This document shows positions 33,001-46,000 of a DNA stretch of 64,000 bases, piece by piece. The translations under genes were made by a program, and so were the position numbers. Each line of letters opens with the position of its first letter. Position 1 is the stretch's first letter. This DNA is from Plecoglossus altivelis. Its lineage: Eukaryota; Chordata; Actinopteri; Osmeriformes; Plecoglossidae. Where the stretch lies: positions 20,684,999 through 20,748,998 of the forward strand of contig BROE01000020.1 of assembly GCA_036571765.1 (NCBI GenBank), written 5' to 3'. A model generated the notes under the pieces. It was given only the letters and a program-made list of their open reading frames with translations, searched no databases and was not told the DNA's origin.

Positions 33001-36000
33001 TTCTGTCGAAAACTCCGGTAAACGCGCTCCCTTTTACTACTTGCATCCTGAATGTCAAACTGATCAAGTTTTTTCAGTTTATGAGATGGGAAATGATCCG
33101 TTACATCTTGGGGTGGCTTACCCACTTCATGTACAAGACTACGAGCCTCAAGATCATCCGTTTCAACACCTAGTGGACTTCCAGGTTTCTCCGATTTGTC
33201 AGACTCTTGCAGTTGTTGGTGCAGCCTTCTATTTTGCTCCATTTGTTTCCGGTAACTCTGAGACAGGTCAATATCCACATGCTCTTCCCGTTCCTTCCCG
33301 CTTTTGTCGTTATCCGTTGTCGGTGCGGCATATTTGAAAGTGGCGTGTGGTTCTTGATCCTTAGTGGGCTCCTGGTCCACACTGCCCTCATTGGAATACC
33401 TTCGAGATGTAATGTTCCCTGGAAGGCGGTTTAAATCCACCTGCTCAACGGGTCCCTCCGAGGGTTCTCCCTGTCCTCTGGTTGCAGAATCTTGTCCTTC
33501 CTTATGACTGCTGAGAAACACCATCCTTTCGGTTTTGGACCTAGAATCCCTCCGCAGAGGATCCTTGGGCTTGCTGTCACTTTCAACTGCAGTAATGGGT
33601 CCGAAATCTGTGATCTGATTCCCATCTTCATCCTCCAACCGACTCCTTTTCTGTCTGATGGTTCTTCCGCTGGCATCTCCGAAGCGCCTTTTTCTTGCTG
33701 CCAGGCGATCTGAGTCTACAGAGACTTCTTTCCCATCATTTCCAACGTCGGCTTTCTGATGTTTCTTAGATCTACTCTTGCCATCCACTTCTACGCCTTC
33801 AGCTTTTACCACGTCAAGCCTCTCACTTTTAAGAGGATCATGGCGAGATGTTGACGCTGTCTGATTCGTAGAAGGATCACTATCCCCTTTATATCGCTGC
33901 CTCTCGACGCTGTCCTGGTCAGACACCTTTCCCCTTCCAAAACCTGCTTCAAGGCTCGTCTCCAACTCGGCATCGGTAGGTGGGACACCGGGAGATTGAA
34001 CCTTTCCTTTTCTCAGTTTGACCTTCTCGCCCTTCTCTTTGTCAGCTTTCTCCTTCCGTCGTCCCCGTTTGCTTTTCTCAGTTCCAGGGGCACGTTCAGT
34101 TGGGACCAGCTGCGTTTCCTTGTCCAACCGATCAGTCTTGGCACCGTGTTCCAGAGGAGTCTTCTCAGCTTTGTCGAAGTGTGGCGGCGAGAGGGAGCTG
34201 CAGCTACCACTTCTCTCAGACGATTGGCTGTAGACCCGACGTTCGGCGTCTCTGGGGGCGCGCTCCGACGGCGAAGGGGAAACGGCGGGGGTGATTGGAC
34301 GGCGTCCGTGGGAGGGGCTCCACCTTCCACGGTCCGCCTCGAAACGCTCCCGTTCCCTTTCTCTCTCCCTCTGAATATAGGTGTATTTTCGAATGTCTTG
34401 CTCGAAAGGATCTCGGTAGTCCCTGTAATCCCTGGGATCTTCGTGGAAGCGTGGGTCAAAGTGATCCCCCTGGTAATGCTCCAGTTCAGTAAAACGTTCT
34501 CTGCTGCGGGCAGGATAGTCTCGCCTAGGGTCTTCTGGGTAGACTCCAGGGGTGCGTACATTCTCATAGTAAGCCCTTTCAGCTGTAAACTCGTGGTAAG
34601 GAGGTCTACGTTCCTCTCTGTAAAACACCAATAGGAGAGAGTTACCCCCAAGAAAAGTCACAAGGCAACTACTTACTTTGTACAACAATTACCATATTGA
34701 CCATCTAGAAAATCGGGCCAAACCACATTATTCTAATTCTTCAGTGCACCATACCTTCTTTCAGTTGGAATTTCATAGATGTCTCTGATGTCCCTGATGT
34801 CTTGCCCTGAGGCCTGCATCGAGCGATAGAAAGCCATCTGACTCTCTTGACTGGCAAAATCCACCTGCACAAAAACAAGCATGACAGTTTACTTTTAAGT
34901 CTTGTAAATCGCAAGGAACTAACGTACAGCTAGCGTACAGCTAGCGTACAGACTTTTACTGACCTTTATTTTGTTACCACCAATTTTCCATCCTTTGGTC
35001 TCTCGTACAGCTGCCTGTGCAAAGTCAGTGTTGTTGTACAAGACAAGAGCCATCCCTTTTAATCTGTCAAATACAACCTGCAAAAAGAACAAAACACAGC
35101 TTTTCCACAGTTTGTCCCTCAGTAAAGATGTTCAAATGTAGCAGAATGTAAAAGATACAGAAAACATGACACTGACTTTAACCACATGTCCTTAACGACA
35201 GAAGACACTACACTGACCTTAACCACATGTCCTCAACGACAGAAGACACGACACTGACCTTAACCACATGTCCTTAACGACAGAAAACGCTACACTGACC
35301 TTAACCACATGTCCTTAATGACAGAAAACACGACACTGACCTTAACCACATGTCCTTAACGACAGAAAACGCTACACTGACCTTAACCACATGTCCTTAA
35401 CGACAGAAAACGCTACACTGACCTGAACCACATGTCCTTAACGACAGAAAACACGACACTGACCTTAACCACATGTCCATAACGACAGAAATGGCGTGTG
35501 AGGTACTGCTCAGTGATGTTAGATGCCAATCCATCGAGCCAAACGCATGTTGTAGGCATACTCTTCCCAAACCCCAGCTGCAAAGATAACATTAAAAACA
35601 TGATGCACTACTTCACAGTTCAGAGCGATGATACCATCCAAACACAGGGTCGTCCCATGTTGGGGATTATATCGCACATTACTCAAATACCTTGAGCCTG
35701 TTGCTTCCCAGATACTCTCCATCCATCTTCTTGATAGCTTTGCAAACGCTGGCAATGTCAGAGTACTGCACAAACGCGTATTGAGGAACTCCATTGACTT
35801 TTTTAATGTCAATATCCTGCAAGAATACGTCACAGTTAGGAAAACATAACTCTTATATACCATTGATGCAAAAATGAAGCTTTAACATTTTCCCTGGAAC
35901 CTTCTAGGTTGTGATTCGACACATACCACAATTTCTCCAAAACGTTGGAAGATGTCAAGGAGCTGTTGGTAACTAGTTGTCTTTTCCAGATTGCCTATAA

Positions 36001-38197
36001 ACAGAGTCCTTGTGGCCTTGGGGTGAAACTCATCGATCCGGCCATCCAAAGGCCTAAATTCATTCTCACTCTCGGTTTCTAGGAGTCAACAAACAGCACT
36101 GGTTAGCAAGATAGGACAGGACATCGAATAATACTTCACGTCTCGGTGGTTTCAAATATTCCAAAGTCATGCAGCGTTCAAGTGACACAGGTACGCGTTT
36201 GAATCGCCCGTCCATTTGCAGCATCATACCAGGGCCATTCCAGGCTGTGACGTCGATGAGCATGCCAAAGAAAAGTTTTCCTTTGGAGACAGTGAGAGCT
36301 TTCTCCTGATCCTCCTGCTGCCTGAAGAACACAAGACCATACCGCTCCTCAGAGGCACCATGGATCTGTACTGACGTCACTTTGCCATGCTTCTTGAACT
36401 CATGGAAGAGTCCATCTTTCAAACTTGTGTCTGGAGAGGGGAGAGAAGAGTTAAATGTAGGTGTGGCTGCACATGTCATAGACATGTTCAAAGAGTCTGT
36501 GAACCAAAGTCAAAGTCAATCATAATAATACTACTAATACATTGCAATGCTGCTTTCTTACACTTCAATTGCTACAGTACAGTATACTCACAGTCTCACA
36601 ACAATATAGCCTATCTTACAAGCTGCTCACAGCTCGTTTGTCTGACCTGTGGAGCGCACTGGAAGGTTCTGCACCCTTATTCCAAAGCTTCTGCGTGGTT
36701 CATCTGTATCCAGACCCATGGAGGGCTGAGAGGGCGGGGCGTGAGCGGCAGAAGACTGTACTGAGCGCGCTCGGGATCCGTCACTTGAGCTGCTGTTTGA
36801 ATCACTGCTGTCAAAATAAAGAACAACACCATTCCTGATTCCTGTTTCCAAGCCACACGATGACCGTAAAGAATCTGACTTATTAGAATAAGTGACTGTC
36901 TCCCCCCCCCCACACACACACACACACACACAGACACACACATTACAAAGGGCAGACTGTTTACACAAACACTACTGGAGGGGTTCATGAAATATCCAAA
37001 GTTTGACTTACCTGCCACTGCCGGTGCTACTAGTGCTGCTGACTGAATCCGAACTTGAGGATCGACTGTGGGATGGCGAGTGTGGAGCTCTACCCGGGGA
37101 AAGAGGGGCTCTTTTGGGGGAACTGGGGGCTTTGTGTGTCTGTCCCGTGGTCCTTTGAGGGGAAGGGTGTCTAGACTGCGAGGAATGAGACGAGCGACTA
37201 CGACGGTGATGGTAAGTCCTGTCCACTCTGCGTCCTCTGTCTTCTCTATAGAGGTCACGACGTGACGCGCTGGTCAAAGTAAAAGGGTCTCGGATTCTAG
37301 GCTCGAAATGAGGCTCAGGGGTATCAAAGCTTCCACTGATGGCACCGACACCAGGACCTGGCCCAGCTGCAAACATGGAACGATCGCGATAATAGTCTGC
37401 ATTGTAGTGTCGCTGCCTGTCAAAAGTGCCACCGCGTTCGTGATGTCCGTACGGGCTGTGGTCATACGCACGCTCCCGGCTGTCTGAAGTCCTGTGAAAC
37501 GGAAGGAGAGATTACAACACAGGGAAAGACTAGGAGTTATGATTGAACATGTGGGAGAAAAAAAAATGCCAGGTTAAAAGCGAATCCCGTAAACGCTTAT
37601 CAATAATCTACTGAAATAGGCAATGCACTGTTAAATGCCATCCTCAAGGTATTCACAAACAGGGACAGAGCTGAGCAGGATCTATGGAAAACAAGCCAGA
37701 CATCCGGGATTCAACTAACTGAAACAAAACATGGAAAATAATTCTGCTCATTCAAATCATAGCTGTTGATGCTAAAACTGAACGTTATTTTCCACTCAAA
37801 TGTCTAGGCTAATCAGTTTGTAGTGACACAAATGGGTTGTGTTCCTGGATTACGTCAAGTCACCCACCCTAGCATAGATGCTTAATTGAATTGAGGGTAG
37901 ATGAGACTTCAAAAGTCCATTAACATCAATGATGAACATGCAACATGTGTCTGCTTGGTTAAGAAATCACTTAAAGCTATTCTGTTGAACCCTCCTCGCC
38001 TCACCACCTGTATAGTGAGTTATTTTGGATGAAAGAGTCTGTTAAATGTTCTTATTGTGTTTTTTTCAATGACTTATTGTGTTTGTGTTGGTCTAAACAC
38101 TGTTAAGACCAGATAATTGGCCAGCTATGACCGTGGTGTTTGGCTGATAGCTTCATGAATTCTTACTAAAGGCAGCAAAAGCAAAAAGAATGAACAG

Positions 38198-38238
<41 letters not shown>

Positions 38239-40652
38239 TGAGAAAGAGAACTGCAGAATAAGCCATTGGCACAAAAGACACCTTAAGAAGCCTTCTGGCC
38301 CATCAGCTGCGCTTTTCTGTCTAAAAGCTCTACCAATTAGTGCAGAAGGAAAGATACAGGGTGCAAAGTCTGGGTTAGGAAGAGAGAGAGAGAGATGCAG
38401 AGGGCAGAACTATACCAACCTTGTTGAAAAGAAGTAACCGAACATATAATCCCAAATACATTTTAGGTGGTCAGAATTGTAAGAGCCGAATGAAAAACAA
38501 AAGGGAAAAAATTGTTTCGATCTAAGTCGAGTCAAAAACATTTCCTTTGTTGGGACGCGAATGTAATCTCCAACTATCAAGTGCGAGTAGTACAAGTTAG
38601 GGTAGGAAGGTTGTTGATGTATAATCCAAAATTACTTAATCTCTTCATTGGATGGAAAAAGGAAGAAAACAAAATAAGCAAAGAAATGTCTTGATGGAAT
38701 TCATCTTATGCAGGAAAATGCTGAATAGTTTGATTAAAAATAAATTAATATTAGAGGAAAAAACTGCAGTCACACTAGATCTATTGGGGGTGGCTTGCCA
38801 AAGTGACATATGTCAATAAATGAACTAGATGCCAGCCAGACTGAAAATATATCCGCCTTGATTGTGGTCTTCTTGTACGAGAAAGCAAAACTTGACTAGT
38901 CTTACAGCCCAAAATTAAATATGGGTAAGCCCTTTCTCTGCAACGAGTACTCTACTAAACTACTTTGGATACCTTCCATCAAAAAATACATTTGAAAAAA
39001 AGTATCTTCCCTCATCAAAATGGTACAAATAATCCTATTCCACTGCTTCTCAAGATTTAAATCCTCGCGATCTTCTATATCCGAACAAAGCCAGCCATCT
39101 TCAAGTAGCTGGCGATCATTTTCAGGAAGCAGACAGGCATATTCAATCTGATTTAAAAAAATCAAATGTTCTATTCATAACCCCGGATATTGATGCAGAA
39201 GGGATAAACACCTAAATCCACACTGGAGAAGAGTAATCCAGTTTAGGAATGGCAGCTATACCCGCTCATCCAATACTCAGCATCCTTACATCCACCATGG
39301 GGCTTTGCATATGCTTCCAACACACGGATATCCAAACCTGCTGACTCTTCAGGTGTCTTCATGGCCACAGCTTCACAAAATATCTCCATGGATCTTGATA
39401 ATCTTGTCGTCCAAATTTCTCTTCGCTTTTTGTAACAAAACTCCTACAATTTATTTCCCTTTTTTCTGAAAGCACTCATGAATCAACGAATTATAAATTG
39501 GGTGAATTAGATACAATTGCAGCCCTGTGATGACACCTGCCTAGTGAGAGTATCATACGTGTTCGTGTTTCTTACATCCAGAGGAAGAAGTATCCAATGT
39601 TCCAAAGCCACAAAAAATGTCCAGCAGTGGAGAGATGGTGGGAGGTAAAAAAAAACAATCAGGAAAACACTATCTGCCTTCTATGAAGTGGGGATCCATT
39701 TTGGGATTACATAGTCTGACTGAATTATGTTCAAAGTATAAAGAACATAAAGAAGGATTAATCCATCACGGGCAATGATTTACTTCCAGGTAACGTCAAT
39801 CCCAGGGTAAATCAAAGTTACATCCCAAGTTTTGGAAAAGCAAAATATCCGAAAACTCACCAGGATAGATTCCAACAAATGTGATACATCCAAATTCACC
39901 CGGATATTCCCAATAATATCCACACTGGTAGCGGGGTACACTTAATACAGCCCTCATTTTCAATGACAACACCCTCTTATGATTAATAGAATGGAATGAA
40001 TATTTCACTTTAGATTCCATGAGCGAGGCCAGGATGAGGAGACTGAAGGACACATCGGTCCCTAGAAAAATTACCTTTATGTGACATTTTCAGGAATCTA
40101 TTCCCCTTTCTTTTGATTTACAACCCGACAGTGCAATCATGTTATTTTGTAGGGATAAATACTTTTATCTGACACCCAAGTTCCCCAGCACTTCAGTGGG
40201 AGACTATGTCCACTTACCCATCTAGTCTCCGCTCATAACGTCCCTCTCTGGAGTGGAGAGACACAGGGGGCCCAAACACAGGGCCCACTGCCCCCCTAGA
40301 GAAGCCTGCTACGTCCCGTCCGTGACTGCTAGAGGGTGGGTTGTCTTCCAGGCCCCGAACAGCACTGGGAACAGACCCAGGTTCATTGTAGTCAGTGCGA
40401 AGGTCCCTGTCTCCCATCTTGTTGACAGCATTGTGAGCCTTCTGTGCACTTTTGATATCCACAAAATCCACAAAGGCCGCAACACCTCCTTCGGAACCCC
40501 GCTTCCGAAGAACCTTAACACTCTCGACGCGTCCATAGCTGGAGAATGGGGGGGAGACGAGAAGTTCAACAAGACATTCAAGTTGCTTTCATCCAACGCT
40601 GTCCTAAGGTATTCTGTATCATTGAACAGGGGCTGTAGTTTCAGCAACAGTT

Positions 40653-40689
<37 letters not shown>

Positions 40690-41904
40690 CACACACACAC
40701 ACACACACAGGCACACACACACTTTTTACGTACGATTAATATATGTTAGGGTCATTAATTTAAGATCATAGTGTCGTGCTACAGTTCGTTTGTACTGAGT
40801 GTACTAATTGTATTTTGCAATTTTGTGTGTTTTGCTAATCGGTAAGATCCACTGCATGCGCTACGCATTAGTAGAATCGTAACACGTATGGTACGTCAAG
40901 CACGATTTAGGATACGTTGGGCAATAGGCACGAAATAAACATCAAACTATGTCTACGTAACAAGTCACCAGCCTACTCTAATTATTTTATAAGACAAACG
41001 ATAATTTCACAAAATAGTAGCCTACACATAGTTTGCCTCTCTCGCTGGCATTCAGTTAGCTAGCCCGACGTTGGCTACGAATGATGATTCCGTTAAGGAT
41101 TACAAAACAAAAAAATATCCGTTCACCCTATACTTTGTATAAGAACCCGACTGAAAACGAATTAAAATGTGACCAAAAAACAAACAAATAGTTGACAGTG
41201 TGCTATCTTGAACCGATTAGCTTACTAGCTAACATGTCTGCTACGGTGGTGGTTCCACCAGTGGTAACAGGCTAGCTGGTTTCTCGGGGTTAGGTTTTAA
41301 TGCTGGAAACAACTGCTGGCTCGTGTTTGTCCAATGAATAGTATAAGTAATAACTCAATGTTCTCGTAGGTAATTACGTCTAGCATTATTAAAAGGATTA
41401 GTGCAACATACTAACGTAATAACGTCACTAACTACTCTGAAATCGTGGATAGTTGACGTTTGATATATCTAATATTTACAATCCAGGTAATAGTCGGGTC
41501 CTGATCTTGATGAGCTAGCTGGCAAGCGTAATAAGCAACGACAAAATGGTAGCTTGCTAATGCTGGCTCACTGGCCACTGCGCTACAACGCGTTTCATCA
41601 AGCTAGCCATGTAGCTAGTTTTCGTGTATGTTTGAGTTGAAAGTGATGTACCCAACTGTCAATATATAATTCCTGGTGAGAAATAACACGGGTAAATCCA
41701 TTAATAGTCCTACACGCCAGGCCGCACGGTGTTAGTCACGGCTAGCAATAGTTGGCTAGCTAGCTAACCAGTGTTGAGAAGAGCGCGCGCTGCCTCTCCA
41801 TATCCCTCTTGCGTAACCTACCGTTTAAAATGTTCGACAATTTTCTCCTCTCGAACATGTTCGGGTAAATTTCCCACCCAAAGGTGTCTGGTTTCCCGAA
41901 CCAT
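25631..41904 (-). CDS. spen: Msx2-interacting protein / Split ends homolog (SHARP)
   Basis: Fifteen minus-strand coding exons: 41822-41904 (ATG at 41904), 40218-40538, 37012-37491, 36647-36807, 36230-36430, 35927-36078, 35691-35816, 35464-35577, 34964-35077, 34755-34864, 27207-34617, 26989-27051, 26641-26844, 26183-26341 and 25631-25762 (stop TAA). Total 9831 nt, 3276 aa; human SPEN is 3664 aa. Approximate domains: RRM1 at 6-81 (LWVGNLPE, GGVAAFVDF), an Arg/Ser-rich segment at 135-335, RRM2 at 337-412 (RVQNLPVRS, RYGLVFF), RRM3 at 436-509 (TLFIGNLE, QYAFVQY), RRM4 at 515-590 (VWLDGL, KGMALVLY), a long disordered region to about 3100, and a SPOC domain at about 3112-3276. Spen is a nuclear RNA-binding co-repressor. 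It recruits SMRT/NCoR and HDACs to RBPJ (Notch) and nuclear-receptor targets, and in mammals acts in Xist silencing. Intron 2 (37492-40217) shows no exon I can support. Confidence 0.96.
25805..26080. repeat. 44-45-bp tandem repeat in the last spen intron, about 6 copies
   Basis: Units read gacttatgatctcaaatatt followed by tcctaaccgttttcacatttcatt, with small changes (cttaacctttttcac). They lie about 40 bp from the last-exon acceptor at 25763. Confidence 0.92.
27207..34617 (-). CDS. spen: spen giant exon 11 (central disordered region)
   Basis: One open 7411-nt exon encodes about 2470 aa. It begins in codon phase 2 (ERR|EERRPPYHEF) and ends in phase 0 at TTSAL. It is low-complexity: early RERERERERFE and RD/RE repeats, then Lys/Glu/Ser-rich stretches and a Pro/Ser-rich last third. 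Conserved islands shared with human SPEN include QSYRKQMEQ, RSLVHEVGKPPQDVTD, LERNKFYSFALDQTITPDTK, APRPIPSWYMKKKKIR-type sequence (here TPRPTPSWYMKKKKIR), RQELFASRFLHSSIFEQDS-type sequence, PVTRKSERIDKEKLKR, GLRVNTSEGVVVLS and HPEQSVIMPPHS. It lacks the long (GPVNVLT)-type repeat block known from human SPEN, which accounts for part of its shorter length. Confidence 0.95.
35166..35464. repeat. 41-bp minisatellite derived from a spen exon-intron junction
   Basis: Seven intronic copies of a 41-bp unit precede, in + coordinates, the genuine junction at 35464. In minus sense each unit is TTTCTGTCGTTAAGGACATG, then TGGTTAAG|GTCAGTGTCG, so it contains the last 28 or so bases of spen exon 8 plus its GTCAGT donor and the first intron bases. 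The starts recur exactly every 41 bp (35169, 35210, 35251 and so on to the authentic site at 35457). Confidence 0.93.
36908..36951. repeat. (CA)n microsatellite in spen intron 3
   Basis: CA tract preceded by a run of C, located about 100 bp from the exon 4 acceptor region. Confidence 0.9.
38199..38236. repeat. (GA)n microsatellite in spen intron 2
   Basis: Uninterrupted AG tract ending gagacag; otherwise intron 2 (37492-40217) holds unique sequence with no gene seen. Confidence 0.9.
40652..40722. repeat. (CA)n microsatellite in spen intron 1
   Basis: CA runs with three GGCA interruptions, about 110 bp beyond the exon 2 boundary. Confidence 0.93.
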
Positions 41905-43082
41905 CCTGTTTGTTATGTTCCCCCTTCATACACATATGCTCTCGCACGTTTTAATCCCCGCCGGTCGGGAAGTCCGCCTAACAAAATGAGCGACGACCGA
42001 TTCTGTCTGAAAACGATCTTGGCCTATCGCTGTCCCAATCCCTCCGAATGTGTGCAGTTCTCCATTGACCGGGGACGAGCTGCGCGTTTCCCTAATGGCT
42101 CGATTTCTCATGACTTGCGCGTTCATGTGATCATGCGACAGCACGATGTGTCTTTGATAAACCTTTGCCTACTATAAGCCTGCGAATCACAGTATTATTC
42201 AAATGATGTGAAATTGATTATGTGTATATATTTGTACGGTTGTATACACGAATTATTTGTATCGTATACAGGCTAGCTAACTTTCTACAATTTGTCATCT
42301 TTGTTTAGAAAATAAATAGCCTATAGGCTACATACAATATTTTGATTACATTTGATTGATTAACGTTGGTTAACAATGAATCGTCACACCAAACACGTAG
42401 TACTGCTATTAGACCTACAACTGATGTTTGAGTTAGAAATATAGGTTTACTATCACGACACATTCACTCATGATATTTATATTTATTTGGTACAGTATGT
42501 GTCCTCTATAAAGAATAACGTATTTATTCCAATATTGGCTACAATATAGCCATGTAAAATACGGCCTAAATTACCTCTCTTTATTGAAGATCCAGTGCAG
42601 CACACACACACAGCGTGCTTACACTGGTATTACAAACCTCATGGTCATTAATGTCAAATTTAGTATCAGTAAGTATCAAAAGACAAATTTAATATATTAG
42701 TGGATTTTTGATTGAAAGGATATGGGGGGGAAGGTCTTACAGCACTACATTATATTCATGGAATGCAAACCAGAAAACAATTGATTTACGTTGTTGAATA
42801 TAAATATCTTTGGTGCATTTCAATAGTGTTAACAACGAGTGCAAATTAATCCAAAAGTACAAAAGCCACTGTAAACTTTTGCCAATGTAAAAAAAAATCA
42901 TATATCAAAATGTAAAAAACAAAAAAATACATGTTGTCACAAAGGACACATTCAAAGTCCAGTTTTCAATGATGCCAACGGCTGTTCTTTTTTCCGTTTG
43001 TTCTCAGGAAGCCCACGGGTGACGCTCGTGAGGTTTCTCCATCCCAGAGGCATGTCTGTCGTGTCGCCTGGTCACCGCAGTC
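41905..43082. other. spen upstream region and fblim1 3' UTR
   Basis: The spen start codon is at 41904 on the minus strand, so its 5' UTR and promoter lie just to the right. No coding sequence is supported. The stretch 42600-43050 is probably the fblim1 3' UTR. The ORFs at 41884-42177 and 41926-42144 overlap on opposite strands and look spurious. Confidence 0.55.
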
Positions 43083-46000
43083 CTAAAGAGGACCAGACTG
43101 AACCAGGGTGAGGTGACAGGATTTACAGAGCACTCTCCCGTCCAGCGGATAGCAGCCGTGGTCGTTTGGTTCCGGGGAGAGCTGGGTGACGCAGACCTAA
43201 GAGGAACAATAGAGAAGACACAGGAACAAAATGAGAAATCGTTACATATCCATGTTTCGACACGCTCCTGTGATTCAGAATGCGCACAGCGATGCTCCTA
43301 AATGAGGAAAGGAAACAGGTATTATAGATATATGATCTAAATCGTGTCACAAAAAAACAACACACGTTTCTAGAAAAGACATTCAGGTAGCAGTACGTCA
43401 CGCTCTTACGCACGCACACGGCGGCGTTGTAAACGGTGTTCTCATTCATCGGTGTTTCTAACGGCTCGGTGAGATTACCTCGCAGCGATAGCAGTCCTCG
43501 TGGAAGGACCGTCCAAGACACTCCACCGTGTAACTGTCCGTGCCGTCTTCCCGCGGAATGATCAGCTCCTGGCACGCGCTACACTCGGGGGCATATTTCC
43601 TGTGTGGCAGGCCAGAGAATCATCAAGGTCAATAGCGTAAAATTTACTTTGACATTTTCGGGGGACAGATTTGCTGTCAAAACCCGATATCGTCTTTATC
43701 GCGCTTTCAAAATGAAAGTTCGCAATGTACAGTTTTTGCGGTATAGGCTAATTTTTGGGCGGGACACATGCAGTAATTAGACATATTCACGGGGACGTAC
43801 CCCCCACCCCCCACCCGCGGTTCCTACGTCAATGACAAGGTACAGCGACTTTTTGTCATAGTGAGGCCCAACCATAGTCTCCCAACATCTCACGCGATTT
43901 TCACGAGCCTGAATTTACCTGTAATAGTCTTGAAGGCAGTAGACTTCCCCAACTTCTCCTTGGGCAAATCTCTGCTCTCCGATAGGTTGACTGCATGTTG
44001 CGCACGTGAAACAGGCCGGATGGTAGGCTCGTTCTAGAGCGCGGATCACGTGGTCTTTGATCACATCACCACACACCCAACAGAGCTCCAAACTGGCCTG
44101 ATAAACACACACAAAAGATTAGACAGGTTAGGTAATCATTTACATAGATGATATCTGTACATCATATTCTGATACTTTTCTTTGGGTTGGTACAAGTTCA
44201 TTGTTATGGGCGTAAGCCAAGCCTGTTGTGACATTGCTTGTAAAAAGGGCTGAGCACATTCTTTAAGGTACAATGTATCAATACGTCATTTTAGTGTGTG
44301 TATATGTCTGTGTGCGTAATTTATTATACATTTGTCAATCTGTGGAGCTATGATAGCCCTGCGACTTGCTGGCCCCAGTCCAGGGTGTACCCTGCCTATG
44401 GCCCAAAAGCTAATGGGTTAGGCTCCAGTCACCCGTGACCCTAAAATGGGAACAAGCGGCACTGCAATCCCTCCCAGGGATTAGCAATAGATAATGGATG
44501 GATGGATGGTGCTATGATTAGTTATATTGTTTTAAAGTGAGATTGGTATAGTTGATGAATAACCATAAATACAGTTAATGACTGAAACGAAACCGACCTG
44601 GTAGCAATCTTCACACAGTGGGATGCCTGCGTTGTTGTAGTACAGTTTCCCAGCCAAGGGGATATGACACTGCCTGCACTGAAAGCAACTGTCATGGTAC
44701 GTCCGGTTCAGAGCATCTATAGCCGGGTCACTTAGAGCCACTGGCTTCCGGCAGAAGCCACACACCTCTGAAATGCCAACACAGCAGGAGTTAGAGATGA
44801 GTCATTCAGGGTTACATTCATGAAAACAGGATCCCACTCAGCCCAGGCCTGAACCATACCCCTGCTCTCCATCTCTGGCCCCAGCGGATCCTCCAGGGCC
44901 TCTGGCATACGGTCTGGACCCTTCAGGGCCTGTGGGATACAGTCTGGACCCTCCAGGGCCTGTTGGATATGGTCTGGACCCTTCAGGGCCTGTTGGATAT
45001 GGTCTGGACCCTTCAGGGCCTGTGGAATAGAGTCTGGACCCTCCAGGGCCTGTTGGATATGGTCTGGACCCTTCAGGGCCTGTTGGATATGGTCTGGACC
45101 CTTCAGGGCCTGTTGGATACAGTCTGGACCCTTCAGGGCCTGTTGGATATGGTCTGGACCCTTCAGGGCCTGTTGGATATGGTCTGGACCCTTCAGGGCC
45201 ACTGGGATATGGTTTGTTCCCGCCTCACCACGCAGTGATGTGGTTTCAGGTTCCGCTGTCCTTCCCTTAGGGTAAAATAGAGATTAAGTTAGAACCACAG
45301 CGTGTGTATCTGAGTGGCAGCAACAGAGACACAAACAAAGAAATACGCTTTTGTTCGTCGTAGCAACAACAGTACTTTGACAAACTGACTTGGGAATCAC
45401 AGGACGGTAGATGTTATCAAACATGAGGCGTGATGAGACCCGTTTGCACTGTTAGCTTTATAAACATCAGGGTTTTTTGTGCTATTCCAGGATTGGCTGG
45501 CTTGCTAGGGGGAGGGGGGAGGGGGGAGAGAGAGAAAGGGTTTGCAAACACAAGATCATACGTTTAGCTCTGAGCGAAATGCCGACTTTACCCCTGTGAC
45601 CAAAAGAGGCAAAGTGTGCTTGTAGCTAGCGTTCCTTCTGCTAGTCTTCTAGGTCTATTATCCTGTGTTTTCTTTGTATCTCCAGAAAGTGCAGGAGTGC
45701 ACCATAATAGGGCTAAAGGGAGGGTGACGTTTCCCGGAGGGAAGATCAACAGTTTAGATAACATCCTGTTGCTTTCTTTTACGAATCTTTCTGGAGAAGT
45801 TGCGTGTTTTTGTGCTGTGTCACAGACTCTTAAATCTAAAACACAGCTGCCCCTCCTCCACCAACACACCAATCTGTATCTCAGCACTACAGCTACAGTC
45901 AGACACACCAACTGTATCCCAGCACTACAGCTACAGTCAGACACACCAATCTGTATCCCAGCACTACAGCTACAGTACAGTCAGACACACCAATCTGTAT

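Noticed and set aside
34013..34651. 212-codon ORFs on both strands over the start of the spen giant exon
   Set aside because: Shadows of the conserved spen frame; they match no family.
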